Translations under genes and position numbers: made by a program
The notes under the pieces: generated by a model
What the model was told of the DNA's origin: nothing
The model's input: the letters and a program-made list of their open reading frames with translations, nothing else
Database searches by the model: none
NCBI GenBank assembly: GCA_002633005.1
Contig: NMRA01000139.1
Location: forward strand, 418,624 to 482,623
Source: Phoronis australis
Taxonomy: Eukaryota; Phoronida; Phoronidae
DNA length: 64,000 nucleotides
Direction: 5' to 3'
In this document: piece by piece, positions 38,901 to 53,900 of the stretch
Position numbering within the stretch: position 1 is the first letter of the stretch
Layout: each line of letters opens with the position of its first letter

Positions 38901-41900
38901 TGGGTGCTGAATGCCATCTCTGGTAGCCATTGTGTTTGCTCAGTGGCAGGTTATGCTGAAACAAGATTTGAGACTTCCTGATAGAGCATCATGTCATTTC
39001 ATTTCAGAGGAGTGGCATTAAGGATTTCCTGTGCCAGAACTGGGTCACGGAGGTGTATCACTTTGACAACTCTAGTTTGTTCCCAAACAATGACAGCTAC
39101 CTTATCTGTAACTCCAACGCAATGACGCCTTACTACAAGATATATAACATAAGTAATGTGAGTACAGGCTAGTGTGAATGGGAAAACGAGATTATTTGAG
39201 CTAGCCTTGCTACAAGATATATAACATAAGTAATGTGAGTACAGGCTAGTGCAAATGGGAAAACGAGATTATTTGAGCTAGCCTTACTACAAGATATACA
39301 ACATAAGTAAGGTGAGTACAGGCTAGTGTGAATGGGAAAACGAGATTATTTGAGCTAGCCTTACTACAAGATATATAACATAAGTAATGTGAGTACAGGC
39401 TAGTGTGAATTGGAAAACGAGATTATTTGAGCTAGTCATGATAAGTCGTCTCTGCAGTGTAAATGCGAAGGCATAGTGACTTGAGCCCATAAGGATTTAT
39501 CTACTTAAAGTAAGCCAATGCTGGGTATTAGACAGCCGCATTTGCTCTCCTTGAGACTAATGTGAGCACTGCATTGCTGTCACCATTGTCCAAATGTGCA
39601 TGTCCTGTAATGCACTACTCGTACGAGCACTGGCCAAAATGAGAATGATTTTACCATTATCCAGAGAACTGAGAATTAGATATTTTTGGCTTTGATCTTA
39701 GGATCATCATTTGGGGCTTGGCTATTCAGTGTCTATAAGGGTAATAAAGTAATAATTATCTCAGCTAGGATCATACACCCTTTGTGAATCTGTGTTTAGT
39801 TACACAGTCTATTTTTAACAGTTGTACGACCTTGCATGTCAAAATTCTAAGCCACCATGCCGATACCCCCCCCCCTTACAAGCCCAAAATGCTATACTGG
39901 ACATCAAATCTGTAGTAAATTATCAAATTTGGGTCAGTCTTGAAAACTTAGGACACTGGAATTCAAACCTAAATTTTTGATTCCGAAGATTGAGACATAA
40001 TATGGGTGATTTTTTTTAGTCATATTTCTCGAATATTGAACACTTGGCTTAGTATCTACAGTCTGGAAATAGACTTGGCAGTTTTTATGTGTCGCCATAG
40101 TGCACGACACCGAGGTGAATGGATGTTTGTCAATATCATAATTCTTGAATCTGGGACTGCCAATATTGCCTATTTATAGAATTTAGTGCAAGCACTGTCT
40201 TTGAGCAAAATATTCAATTTTCACTGTCCCAAACTAAGAGAAGTTTTACTGGCCCGTAATGATTTTGTCATGCATCTACATGATTGTATGTAATACATAT
40301 GGTCGCTTATTGTCGTCATCTCTGTCTGGGCATCAAGTTTCCTGTCGTTCACAATCTGAATCTTTATCTCTTAAGCCCCCGGCAGATTTCATAGGCGGAT
40401 TTAGGAGGGGGGGCCCAGGGGGCCTGCCTCCCCCCCCTTGGCTGCTGCAAAAAAATAAAACAGCAAGAGCATAGGGAGATGTTGAGTTTATCAATTAACC
40501 CCAGTAATTAACATTATATGGCGGAAACAAAATTTAAATGTGTGCAGTTTTAGTGTGTTTTGGGGGGGGGCTCAGATCCAATTTCAAGTGTCAAATTCGG
40601 AACACGGCTCAATCATAACGAAACTATGGCTAAGTATAGGCTCTCCCGCGATATCCCAGGCAACCGGCAGTGGCGCTGCACACTACGACTCCGTTTCCGT
40701 CGTCTGCTTCACTGTGCAATGAAGAAAATTACTTCATTTCTTTAAAAAAATGGAATCTGAGTGACGATGAAAAAACAGAAGCTGCTGGTAAGATGTGAAT
40801 TTTAATCGAAGCCTTAGTGAATCACTCAGAAAATCATAATTTTCGCTTTGTCAAACCTTAACTGAAGACAATTTCCAAAGCAATCGCGTCTATAATGCCA
40901 ACACAAAAAACGGATTTGGTCTTTTGGGCAATTGAAGAATATTTTAAATACAACAAATTTGTTACGAACTGATTTCACAAAGTACAAAAAGTGTGTAATA
41001 AGCATTACAAAAAGAAGTAGGTTTCACGTGCAAACGCTGTGGACCATAAACAAGTAGGTCTCTTATTATCAAATTATGAGTGAAATAGTGGTGGTGCAGT
41101 GGTAAAGCACCCGCACTCTATCCGCCAGGTCGTGAATTCGAGTCTGTGATGATTGCAGTTTTTCATGTTTGACACGATCTTAGTGTTTTTTTCTTTCTCT
41201 TTGCATTTTTTGGATAATACTTCACGAATCAAGGAAAATGCTTGATTTTTAGAGGCAAAAACAGAAAAATTTTCCTGTGCGGGAGGGGGGGACGAACCCC
41301 CTCCCGACCTCCTCCCATTCGGTGCTATGCGCATCTAATCGTGCATTGCACAAATGTTTTCAGACAATATGTTGGGCCCCCCCTTATGATATCCTAGATC
41401 CGCCACTGGATTTTCATTATATTTGGTATATGTGTACCCGTGAACCTGCCAATCAACAGCGACAACTTCAGACTGATCCGATTACATGTGTGGTCACATG
41501 TTAACATCATCTGTGTCCGGCTGTCTGGCATCCACTGATGTTTCTCCAAAACCTCGTAAATGATCTTCTTCAAACTTGACTGATGTGTTCCAGTGGAGCT
41601 GAAAACAGTTGTTGATAACTTTCAGATAAATTGGATGATCACTATGCCCCCTAGTGGTAATTCTACTACTTATGCTTCAGTGTTCTCCACAATAACAATT
41701 CTAAACTCGACGCAAATTTCTAGAGTTCAGTATCAGTAGTCAACACTATAGTGTTAAAACATCTCTGCTGGAGGTATTTTTGTGGGATCTATGTTTCAAA
41801 AATGTACATTGAACTGGTCAGGTGTGACCTACTTTTTAACACTTTGTAGGGCCTACTCGTGAAAACCGCTTATGATCGTCTCACGAATAGAAAAATTGTT

Positions 41901-44900
41901 GTTAAAAGCACGTGGCCAGGAAGCGCGCGCTACATACCTGTCACTTGACATCGGCAAGAAATAAATATCGGGCACAAATTTCAGAAAGTTTCTAATGCTG
42001 TAAAAGCTGTTGTGTTGTTTTTAAGAGAGATTGCCTTATTAATCACTTTTCAATGAATTCATAATTGGTATTTTTAAAGTAAACTACCTGATAAAATGCC
42101 CCACTAATAGTGGACACCTCCGCCCCCGAATCTGTCTGAAAATAACTCAGACTCACACATCCAGTCAACCGGCGACTCAACGACATTCGGCCTTAGGCCC
42201 TACCGAGACAAATCTGGCACGTTTTAATAGTAGATGTGATCAGCAAGTGCTAAATAAAACGCGTTCTCGTGATGCTGCTTGACTGTGTTATTTCCTTAGT
42301 TACAATGCACACCTCCGGCAAATGAACGCTGATGACACGCACGTGCTCGCTCGCTCACACACGCAGACGATCTTCAAAACAAAGGTCACGTGACTACGAC
42401 GTGTGTTCGTCCAGAGATTTTTCTCACATTGCTGGTTACAATCTTGCACAGATTTAAACCTATCGTGTTCATAATACCGACTCCACAGGAATTAAAATCT
42501 TAGGGACGCTATTTGGAAAACTTAAGTGAGGATTTCAGGTAATTTGTTGAGTCGATTTTATTCAAGCTGCCCTGTCGACGATCGCTAGGCAGCGGCGCAA
42601 AAAGTCGGCGTGTTTTTGTTCTGGGATTTCAGCACGATTTTCTGTAGAATGATTGTAATTTAACAATGACGAAGTTTGATAGCAACGCGCCACAGTTTTG
42701 TTGTTTTATTGAAAGCCTGTCACAAGCTACAGATACATCACATAGCGTAAATTTGATGAATCCTAGCTTCCGATTTCACCCCTTTCTGAGACCGGGTATC
42801 AACCGGCTTGAGTTACAATAAGTGCCCGCGCCCCGAGCACCTTAATACGGCGATTACGGTGCCGTTTAACTGTCTCTTACTAAAGTGAACTACCGGTATA
42901 TGTTAACTGTTGGTAAAATCAGGCTCTGATTAGATGCTGAGGGCTGCAGTACCAAGTCGGCCAAGGTTTTAAACCTGGCGCGGCAATTTTTAAACTTGAC
43001 ACTCTTTTCCCAAACTGGACGGGGCAAAATCCAAACTCGTTACCACGTCAAGTCAAAACAGGTCGTGGAGAACAGTGTGTTGTCTCTATGTATCTTCTGA
43101 GTTCCTTGATGAGTTTTTATAAAACTCAGCTAATATGTTTCTATTAAGCAGACGACAAGACCTTCTCATAAGCAGACGACAAGACCTCTCATTTTCAACA
43201 TATTCTCCTCCATCCAGTGCAGGGGGNGGGGGGGCTGTGGTTTTGCCTTTGTCTCAAAGTTTCTCTACTAATGTATGATAACATGAAAATGAATTTATTC
43301 CAGGGAAAGTTTCAAGAGGTCGACGATTTACTCTACCAAGGCTCGTTTAATCATGGTCCTCGTTGTCAATTCAACCCAGCTCCATACGATTTCAACTTGT
43401 GTGAGAGCTTCAAGGGTAAGAAGGTGTAATTGCAACAATTATATAATGATTCTCATAATTATGATGATAGTAATGTGTTTCTTCATTGTTGCTGCTTGTA
43501 GCTAAGGCCTTGTTCAGACTGTCTGGGTGGCTGTATAGCTGTGAGGCATATGGTGCTAGCTAACGATGGATCTGACGGTTGGCAGATTTCAGTTTAACTT
43601 GACATAGCTGGTGGCAAACTGCAATCATGCTTTTTGTCTCGTGGAGTAACCAACGTTGCTGCAGTAGTTTAAATTGTTTAAAATTACATTTGCAGGGATA
43701 AACCCAGGTTTCAAAACCCCACTCGCCCTCTGGGCAAGTGAGCCAGAAAATCTACTCGCCGAGCCCAAAGTTTAGTCGCCCTTCTATTTCGCATCGGTCA
43801 CCACAAACTTGCTGCCATTGTCAATAAAATGATTGTTTCGTGCGTTGGTCACCATCTACTAGGGCTAGTATCACTTTTGGAAAATGTAAAATTCCTACCA
43901 AGAAACTTTCGATGTCTATGAATTTCAGCAACTAATCTTTTCCTTGAGTATACTAAATTATTTACCGTTCTTGAAAAAATTGGCGTTCTTCCGTTATTCT
44001 GCTGCTAAAACTGCGGCACGATCTTTTGCGTCGGGGTTTTGGCGCCATGAAATATTGTATCCCCCATTGGCCAGTTTCTTCAATCAACTGTTAATTCTTT
44101 CATGATGTTGCATACACGTCACAACAAATTATCTCAATTTGTTTCACTTGATTATTACTTTATAATAGTTTATTACCATCAAAGGTAATTTCAGAACAAA
44201 TTTTGCAGCTGCGAAGCTGCCATCATAACTCAAGAGATGTCGCAAAACTTTAGGAGATGGCGCATGTGCGTGTCACGAGCATACTGTTTTCAAAACGACG
44301 AAATACTTTTCTTTGTTACAAAATTCGAGAATTCCGCAAGAAAATAACTTTTCTTAAATTGTCTGCTGTAACGGGCAAGGTGAGTGTTGGTTGACTCCCA
44401 AATTTTGCATGCACCCTTGGCGATCTTAAGCTCTACATGTTGATACTAGTTTAACGGCGAGGTGACCAGCAGAACTACCCAGGCTGTGTGCACTTTCAAG
44501 GTCTGCCGGAGCTCAACACACAGTGGTACCTAACTGTATTTTGACAATAGTCTTCATACAGCTAGCTGGGTGGCTGGCTATGCAAGACGATATGTTATCC
44601 AACACAGTAACTACATTTTAATTATAATTGCATGCTGTCTTCTGTGTCTTGAAGCCAGGGATGCCCTTACTGCCAATCAGATTTAATCACACCTTCTGTT
44701 GTTTTCCCATAATCTGTACGTTTTCTTTTTTTACTTAGAAGGACGGCGGACTCCCTCTAAAAAATCTCACATTGTTGTGCTTGACAAATGAAAATGAGAA
44801 CACCCAAGACGATAGCACATGCACCAGTCGTGCACAAGTTGACGTGCTTATCATGATTCTGTCTCATGTGGACTAGAAGTTTTCAAGGGGAGGGAATAAT

Positions 44901-47900
44901 ACTCGTTGTCTTGCCAATGGCCACGCCGAGAAATGCTGTGCTGTAGTGTATTGCTAAATCATATGGCTGGACCAAAATACGGAAAAAGCCTTTGCACCTG
45001 GAAATCATATGTACGCACCAAATAGACTATGCAAACAGTCTAGCTAAAAATTGCTAATATTTTGTTTTGCTAATAAGGGGAATCATTGTAATTTATATGT
45101 GATTTTAATGTTATTGTGTATTAAATAAGCTTGGCTTAAATTACATTGTACAATAAGAATTCAGTTCCAAGAAATATAGTATTTCACTTGCTGTTAGCAC
45201 ATGGACCCGTCTTCTGCCTTTCCCCCTTTTTCTTTGTTTCGGACTAGTCCACAATTTCCTTTGTGCACGACCACACACTGTGACCTTTTGTATAGACAAA
45301 TGGCATTGGTTAACGTCTACTCAGACTCGATAGGAGCGCACCGCATTGATGTTTTTTACTGCTGGAGCATCGAGACGCAGATCAAACTTAACCTTAAATT
45401 CATGGTAAAAACAGCACAGAGAATTGAAAATATATTGATTTTCATCAAGGAAATGGTAGAGTGTTTTTTGCGTTCTGAAAATTTGTTCGCCATCTGGGCG
45501 ACTGGCATGTGAACTTCTACTTGCCCAGCACTATTTTTACTGGTACTGACCACTGGGCGAGAGGCTAAGTGTATCCCTGCACTTGTGTGTCATAGTGACT
45601 TCATCGCAAAATATGAATATTGTAGAAATATCCAAAAAGATGTAGTGTCTATCTAGTCTTAGACCACAAGTTGAATTTCTTGTTTCCATGGCTTCTGTAC
45701 ACTACCTTATTTATGTGGCCAGGTAAATGTGTTTATGTCAGTGCAGATATAGTCGTCTTCTCGTCTTGGCGTTCCATTGTCCTGTTGTCCTGTTTTCCAT
45801 TCGTTTTCTGAGAAACCCCTGGATGTATTTTATTGACATTTGACACAAATGTGTATGGTGCAGGTCAGTTTTCAGTCACCTCTGCACACGGGCCCAGGAG
45901 ACAGAGCTTATCTGTAATGAATAACATTTCTGGAGAGTCGACAATCAGATTTCAATGAAACTTTTCACATAGGTATATTTTGGCAATACGCCAGCACCAG
46001 ATCATTTTTGAGCCAATTTGTCACCACTGCGGCACCTTCCAGTGTCAATTTGGGCTCGACAAGATCTTTTTTCAATATTTTTAAGAAATGAACATGTCTG
46101 GGATACTTGGAGAACCTGTTGATGGATTTCAATGAAATTTTACATGGTTGTATGTGACGGCATTGTACTGAAAGTAAGGGAGGGGGGGCATTCAAGCACT
46201 GCAGCACCTTCTAGTGGCCATTTTGGTCTAACATGGGACTTGTTCAGTAATGTTGAGGGAGAAGCCTCCGCGGATAATATCTAAAGATGGCCTGATGGGC
46301 TTCAATGAAACTTGACACAGATGTATGATAATGTTGGTGGATAAAGGGTTCCAGGTGGTATATAGAGAATGGATTGGTGGATTTCAGAGCACCCTGTAGT
46401 AGCTATTGTGATCTCAACAAGGGTTTTAGTATTTGATGCACGGGCATCTTTATTTGCGGTTGCATATTGTTTTTAGCCTGTTTGGTTGTCTGGTCGTTTG
46501 GTTGTCGGCGTGATATCTCAAAAAGTCCTTGTGGCATGTTTATGAAGTAGCACAGAGAAGCAGGTCATTAACAGAGTGACAAATGCCGCTTTTTATGCTG
46601 ACCTGCTCCCAAAAATTAAATTTAATCGTCAGTTTGTGGGTTTTGTTGTAGTGACAAACAAGTCGATTTACCCTCATGATGACATCCTGACATACTGCAA
46701 TACAGATTTGAGGAGCGGCCATCTGAAATACAGCATAACTTCCTTGGGGTACCCTTTCTTGGGCCGTTTACCCATTAACCACAGTGGAGCCCCGCCAGGT
46801 ACACCGTTCAAGAAAAGCTTCTCATTCCGTCGAACGGATTACGTTGTCGATGGAATAGACTCTTTACGTAAGTTGTTAATTGGGTAATCTCTTGATCATC
46901 ACTTTGAACACACAAATAAGTGCAACAATATGTGATTTTCCTCTTCTCAAAAATTGTTCATTACTATGCTAAAAAACAAGTGGTTAACGTGTGGTATAAG
47001 CCATATACATAAGGAGGTGAGTTTTAGGGAAAAGGTGAGTTATGTTGTGCTTACCAAATTCACAATTGATGATTTGGCAATGCCATTTTTAAGGTACTCT
47101 AACTCCTTAAAGCATCTTCTAATCCTTGCTTGCTGAAGGCTTTGATGTTCAAATCAATAGTTATGTAGGGCCCAATGGAGTTGTCCAGATTTGGCTAAGC
47201 TTAGAACGTCATATCTCTGATCGCAGTCATATGAAATTCAGATATTGTGCTTTGTTGGCTGTTGTTTGTAAACATGTTAGGAATGGTTTTTGAAACTTCC
47301 CGTGTTGCATGATGGGATATCAAAATCCATGACCTTTATGATTTTTCTGAGAAAACTAAAAAGTTGCATAAAACATAAAACGAAAACGAAATGATGATTT
47401 AGAAACTGTTGGAGTGTTTTTTAGATTTCATCTTGAAAATTTATATCAAATGCAATTTGGGTCACGTGATTGTTGTTACTGTTGTTGTTTTGATATGAAT
47501 GTACCTTTCATTTTTGCTATTTTTTAAAAAAGACATGGTCATGTGACCCAATTAAAGAGTTTCCATCATGCATTTTCTTAGTTTTTGAGCTTTCAGTTTG
47601 CTAATATGAAATTAATATCATAAAACCTAACTAAGTGACCACTTTTTATACCAAATATTCACTGGCAAAGGCCACAGTAAGCCCGGGTTAGACTATTCGT
47701 ATTCACTATTGCCAAGACGGAATGAACACTGCCTATAGGAAATGATAAGCTTACGTGTGTGGTAGCACTCGATCTAGGCCGGGGTAGAGGGCCTGGCATC
47801 ACTCGCCCTAGAATGGAAGCAATTTGTTCGTTATTTGTAAAACTTGCAAAATGCACTTAAGGGGTGGTGAGTCCTTCATCGTAATGCAGCTTTTGTGTGT

Positions 47901-50900
47901 GGTCAAAACACGATTCTTTGAAATGTGCCGAACAAAGTGTGGCTGCCGACTGCATCGCATGTTCCACACTAACACCCTCGTGTGGCGCACAAGCCAATCC
48001 AACCTTCACCTATTTAGGAAATTTGAACTGAGAAGCATTCTCAATCAAGTTGTTGTTAACACAGCCTCCAAAACGCACCTATTCATGTCTGAATAAGGCG
48101 GCTCTCTGTGGACTTTCCTCACAACTCCTCAGTATCGCACTGGTAAAAACAACAGCGGCGGAGACGGTCTTCCACCCATTACGTACAAACCTGATATAAC
48201 AGAAAAATTTTTTTTTTTTACTTTTTGGCTCGTTTCTTAGCAACAAGTGTATTAAAGGATATTAAATTACCTACGCTGTATTAATGAAATTCCTTTTGAG
48301 ACACAGGGTCATGGTGGGAACTCTGTATGGAAGATTGGACGTCGCATATATTTAAAGATCAAATTACTCAGGCTTTCTATTTGTATTGTTTTGTATATAT
48401 TTGACTAAGTACACCGATTTGTTGTGGATAAGGTCCTTCATAACATTAATACCCTTCATGTTGCTCATTTTCGTTATTTGTCAGATCATTAGATATATTA
48501 TCCCTATATTGTTATGATAAAAGATGAATGAAGTAGAAAACAGGTCACTTTTTGTAACCCCATGCTGAGAAATACTGATGAAAAATATTCGTGGTGGATC
48601 GGGGCTCTGTATGCAGTCTTCAAACTCACGATTACATGTTTATGCGCCCACATATTTATATGTGATCGCATTATGCTGTCATCTCTGCCCGTCCGTCCGG
48701 CGTCGGGCCGTCATCCTCTGCTCTATCCGCAAAACCCTTTGTCGTAATATGTTCATGAAATTTTGCACATAATTATGTTCTTTTCATGGATGGGACAAAA
48801 TGAGCGAACTTTCGGATGGATCTGACTACAGTGGCCCCTAGTGCCAATTTTAGTGTTTTATATTTACCTCAGTCTATATCTTCAAAGGTCCTCAACGTAT
48901 TTTCATAAAATTTGGCATATAGGCATCTATTAGTGAGATGACACTATCCTTTCGTTTTCGGATGGATTCGACATATTTTGCTCCACCAAGTGGCCATTTT
49001 TGATGTTTTCGAGTCTGTCTTTTGGCATCCACCCCTCTATCAACCAAACCGCTCTAAGGATGATTGTGAAAATAGGTGTGTATGTTCTTACTGCGAATAG
49101 GACGGCTGACAATGATTTTCTGATGACTTTGACTACTGTAGCACCTCCTAGTGGCATTTTTTGCCCATGGCTGTATCTCCTTAACTGTTTGCAGGGTCTG
49201 TACTAAATTCTGCCATTGTATTTATATGATGTTGAGAATGGATAGCAACAACTTTCAGATGGATCTGCCCCCTGGTGGCAATTTTAGTTTTTTAGGTTTA
49301 CCTCTGTATCTTCAAAAGTTCTCAACGGATTTTCAGAAAATTTGGAATATACGGTAAACATCTTTTGGTGAGATGTTGCTATCCTCCTGTTTTCGTATGG
49401 AATCGAGGTACTTTGCGCCACCTAATGGCCATTTTTTTCTGTTTTTGAGTCTAGTTTTTGGTGTCCACCCCTCAATCAACCAAACCATTATAAGGATAAT
49501 TTTGAAAATTGGTGTATATGTTCTTGGTGTGAAGAGAACGGTTGACGATAACGAATTAGACCACTGTGGAGCCTCGTAGTGGTAGTTTTGTTTTGTTTTG
49601 CGCCCATAGCTGCATCTCCTTAACACACTGCGAGATCTTTTTAAATTGTATTGATATGAAGATAACAGACGACGTCTTTCAGCCGGATCCAATGAACGCT
49701 GTGCCCCATAGTGGCAATTTCATTTTTTCCGTTTTCCTTTGTTTCTCTGAAGTTCCTTGGCAGATTTTAATGAAATGTGGTAAAGAGCCTTCAATTAAAG
49801 AAGCGGTGGCATTTTTCCATTTTCAGATGGATTGGATGTTTTTGCGCCATCTAGTGGCTATTTTTATGAAACAAATAAATTCCCCTAGGAGCACACCGTT
49901 TGTGGTGCATTTGTGGGCACATTTCAACGCTCGGCATTCCTCTTGTTTTACAATTGTGTCGACAAGTGTGTTGGCTTACATGAATGCATCTCTTTTCCTT
50001 AAGTTTGTCTCATTAATGGCTGTGTTGTCTTAATTAACCTTTCATGTTGTAGATCCTGATCACTTCCTGAAGACCTATCCGATCCCATTGGATGACAAGT
50101 ACATTTTCACATTCCACGAGGCTACGGCTCGGGAGACCAAGACTAATCAGGAGTTCTTTTCCGTTTACCCCTATGCCAGTAGTGTCTGTATGGTATGACC
50201 ATGCGGCTGGACGCATTGTTTTTATTAATGCGTGTGTTTGGAGGGCGTGGTTGTGCATGCATGCTTGTGTCAGTCACTATATTGTGGGAGTGCCCAGAGT
50301 TAAAAGTAGTGGAATAGCGTATCCACTCAAATCCAGTACTGAATATGTAAAGCATTGTTTTCATTTTTGGCAAGCAACATGTTCTTCTTGGTTATCAACG
50401 TCATGAGAAAATACAATAAGTAGCCTCATTTCAGTAAAAGCGTTTCATGTGACGTGAGGGTGCTGCCATTGTTTGCAAATTTTTATCCGCGTATTTTTCT
50501 ACAGCGCAGACCCTAATGGCTGTCTAAAGTACTGATCACTCCTGGCGGCAGTGTTTGTGATGCTTACTGTTGGGACATATCAGCGCTTTGCGATGTCACA
50601 CATAACTGCAGCCATATTTTCATCATTCTCCAAAATCCTCTAGTAGATGAATGTTTGTGGAATTCTTGCAGATAGTTTTCTGTTGTGGGTGGTGTGCCAC
50701 AAGCAAAGTTTCATACAGATTCATCTGCCTTTTGTGGCCGGTTTGGTTGTTAACGTTCTTAGTCTCTATGTTTTCCGAAATCCCATGGCAGATGTTCATA
50801 AGCTTTAGCCAATATTTATTTATTTACTTTTTAATTTTATGTACTGTATGGACCACCACGGAAATAAGTCTTGTGTTATGAAATAGTGTTCATAAGTGTT

Positions 50901-53900
50901 AAATTTCTTGTAATTTGTACCTATTACTGTAGTTATTACGGTAATTATGTATATTATCAAATAAACTAATAACAATAGTAATAATAATACTAGGCTTGAT
51001 TATGAAGACAATGACACCCATCTCATTACTACTAACTAGTGGACCACTACCTAGTGGTCATTGTTATACCCATCTCATTACCACTAACTAGTGGACCACT
51101 ACCTAGTGGTCATTGTTATACCCATCTCATTACTACTAACTAGTGGACCACTACCTAGTGGTCATTGCTATACCCATCTCATTACTACTAACTAGTGGAC
51201 CACTACCTAGTGGTCATTGTTATACCCATCTCATTAATACTAACTAGTGGATCACTACCTAGTGGTCATTGTTATACCCATCTCATTACTACTAACTAGT
51301 GGGCCACTACCTAGTGGTCATTGCTATACCCATCTCATTACTACTAACTAGTGGACCACTACCTAGTGGTCATTGTTATACCCATCTCATTACCACTAAC
51401 TAGTGGACCACTACCTAGTGGTCATTGTTATCGCTTTGTTTCTATTATTGTTGTCCATATGACCACATCTGTATTCTACCAAACGGATGTGTTGTTAGTG
51501 TAATGAGCACAAATGGCGTTGATTTATGGATGGGTTAATCTTCTATGGGGCCCCCTAGCGGCATTTTTTCTGTGTGCCTCGTGAAATTTGGTACATGTGT
51601 TCTTATTGAGGAGAGTACAGCCGACGCTGACTTTGAGACGAATCTGAATTGGCTGTAATGCATTCCTTTGTGGCGATTTAGGTTTTCTTAGTGTATGCCT
51701 CCATATTTACCAAATTCGCGAATGGATTTTCACGAAGTATATATAGTAAGTTCCTAATAATATTTTGCGCATAGTGGCTTTTAATTTGCTAGCAGTGAGA
51801 CATTCACACTCATTAGGCCTTTTGAAATTGTCGTTCAGGATCAGTGAAAGTTAGTTGTTTGTGAACCTTGCTGTTTGTCATATAACCCCTCGTAATCGTG
51901 GTAATTTTATTTTTTCTCCTGCCTCATTGTCTTTTTTCACGTTTCGTGATTGATCTTCATGATGCTACGCTCGTAGAGAGCAATGCTGGCATTGCTTACT
52001 GTAGTGGCAATGTTCAAAATAGTCATCATCCTTGCATATGTGTTGGGCACATAACAATGCTTGGGGATTCACATGTTTAGCCCCTTTTGATAGCTAGTTT
52101 ATGCAGCTTATTTCGTTTTCTGAGGTTACCCAAGTACTCAAATTCATATTAGTGCTATTTGAACCTTGGTGTGCTTGCCTCCTTTTCAAGAACCTTGTTT
52201 TTATTGACCCAGAATAGTTTATAATTAGCATTTGTTGCGTACTTTTCAGATGGACGATGGGTTCAACACAGGATATTATAACACCGAAGTGAGCTCCGAT
52301 TTCAAAACCCTCATTTCCACTAGACTCGTGTGTCGTTCTCAAGGGTTTGGAGACATTATCTTGAACGAGGCATGGGACATCAAGCGTCATTCCAAACACC
52401 CGGAGATGGTGTACATCCTGTTTTCTACTAGAATTGAGTATGTATGTGTGCTCTGTTTGAATTCTGGTGCCACAAATGGTATTTCCTTCTGTGGAGAATG
52501 TTGTCCACAGAATACTGTTTATGCTTCGAATAGGAGAACAAAAGTCCATTCCTTGGTTAAAACCGTCAGTATTTTAATGTAGCTAATGTTGAAGGTGATC
52601 AACTCCACACAGTCATTATGTTGTATGTGGAATGTGATCAGTGTTAATTGTGAAGACAGTGAACGTGCATCATTTTGTCTAATTATGTGCCCATATATTG
52701 ACATTTTGGGCCTGGAAGGGCTATTAAGGAAGCTGGCATAGTGGCTTAGAATTTTGCGGATGTTTCTAAAGCATGAGTGTCGTTCACACACAATTGGCCT
52801 TTTGAAATCGACATGAAAGGTCAGTGAATGTAATTCTTTGTGAACCATGCTCGACTGTGAGTTCCAGTTGACCTGTGCAAGAAAACACAACTTCAAACGG
52901 GCTTATGTTCCCGCTATTTGTTTTGAATAGTCAAGTCTGGGATGAGTATTTGGTGGCACATTGTTGTCATATCTGTCTGGCATCGACCAGCTGTATCTTC
53001 TAAACCTTTCCAGGATTGTTATGAAGTTTGGCAATTGAGTAGCTGCTTACTAGTATGGATTGTCATAGGTAGTTTAGTGCAGATTTATATATATGGAGCA
53101 CTGGTTTTTATGCGCCCACATATTTATGTGATGACGCTATCATCCCGTTTTCAGATGGATTCGATGTAGTTTGAGCCACCCAGTGGCTATTTTTACTGTT
53201 ATCGAGTTTTTTTGGCGTCCATGTGTCTATCAACCAAACCGCTCTAAGGATGATTGTGAAAGTTGGCATGTAAGTGTTCTACGAACAGGACAGCTGTCGA
53301 TGATTTTCTGACGACTTCGACTACTGTGGCACCTCCTAGTGACAGTTCCGTTTTTTTGCGCCCATGCCTGTTTCTCCTAAACCGTTTGCAGGATCGTAGC
53401 TAAATTTAGCATGTGTATTTATTTGATGTTGACAACAGATGAAGACAATTTTATTTAGTTTTTAGGTTTACCCCTGTATCTTCAAAGGTCCTCAATGGTT
53501 TTTCAGAAAATTTGGAATATATTTATACACAAAACGAACCGAGAGTGGCGTAGATGAAGTAATATCCCACGAGACATTATTCCTCATAGCGGAATAATGT
53601 CGAGTAGGATTACTTCATCTATGCCGATCAAGGTACATTTTTTATTTATCCCATACGCTTCGAATTCTTATTTCTTTCATTTTTTTCGCCAGATTTTTTA
53701 TATACTTCACTCAGTCTGTTTACCTGACCAATCACATCCTATAGTACTTGCGCGTTAGGCTGCAAGTTTTCTCTAGTAAAAGAAATAGTTTTAAATGTAA
53801 CGATTTATTACTTGAAAAGAGATAACAAAGATGAAAGCAATGATAACTGTGCATTCTTCTCAAAATAGTATTGTAGTTACCGAGGAATCGGCGCCTGAGT

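Noticed and set aside
40259-40474. ORF containing a Gly/Pro-rich segment
   Set aside because: It comes from G and C runs at the end of the 40390-41408 transposon.
41085-41150. tRNA-like stretch (ggtgcagtggtaaagcac then gaattcgagtc)
   Set aside because: The A and B boxes are loosely matched but no cloverleaf stem pairs well, and it lies inside a transposon. At most a tRNA-derived SINE trace.
49333-49692. 119-codon minus-strand ORF
   Set aside because: It reads backwards through the dispersed repeat. Related frames in other blocks are broken at different places, so it is not a maintained coding sequence.
51017-51432. Regularly spaced repeats resembling a CRISPR array
   Set aside because: Units are contiguous with no unique spacers and the gene context is eukaryotic, so this is a minisatellite.
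52094-52549. A 151-codon minus-strand ORF
   Set aside because: It lies antisense over semaphorin exon 9, which has clear Sema motifs and matching splice phases. The minus frame shows no domain.
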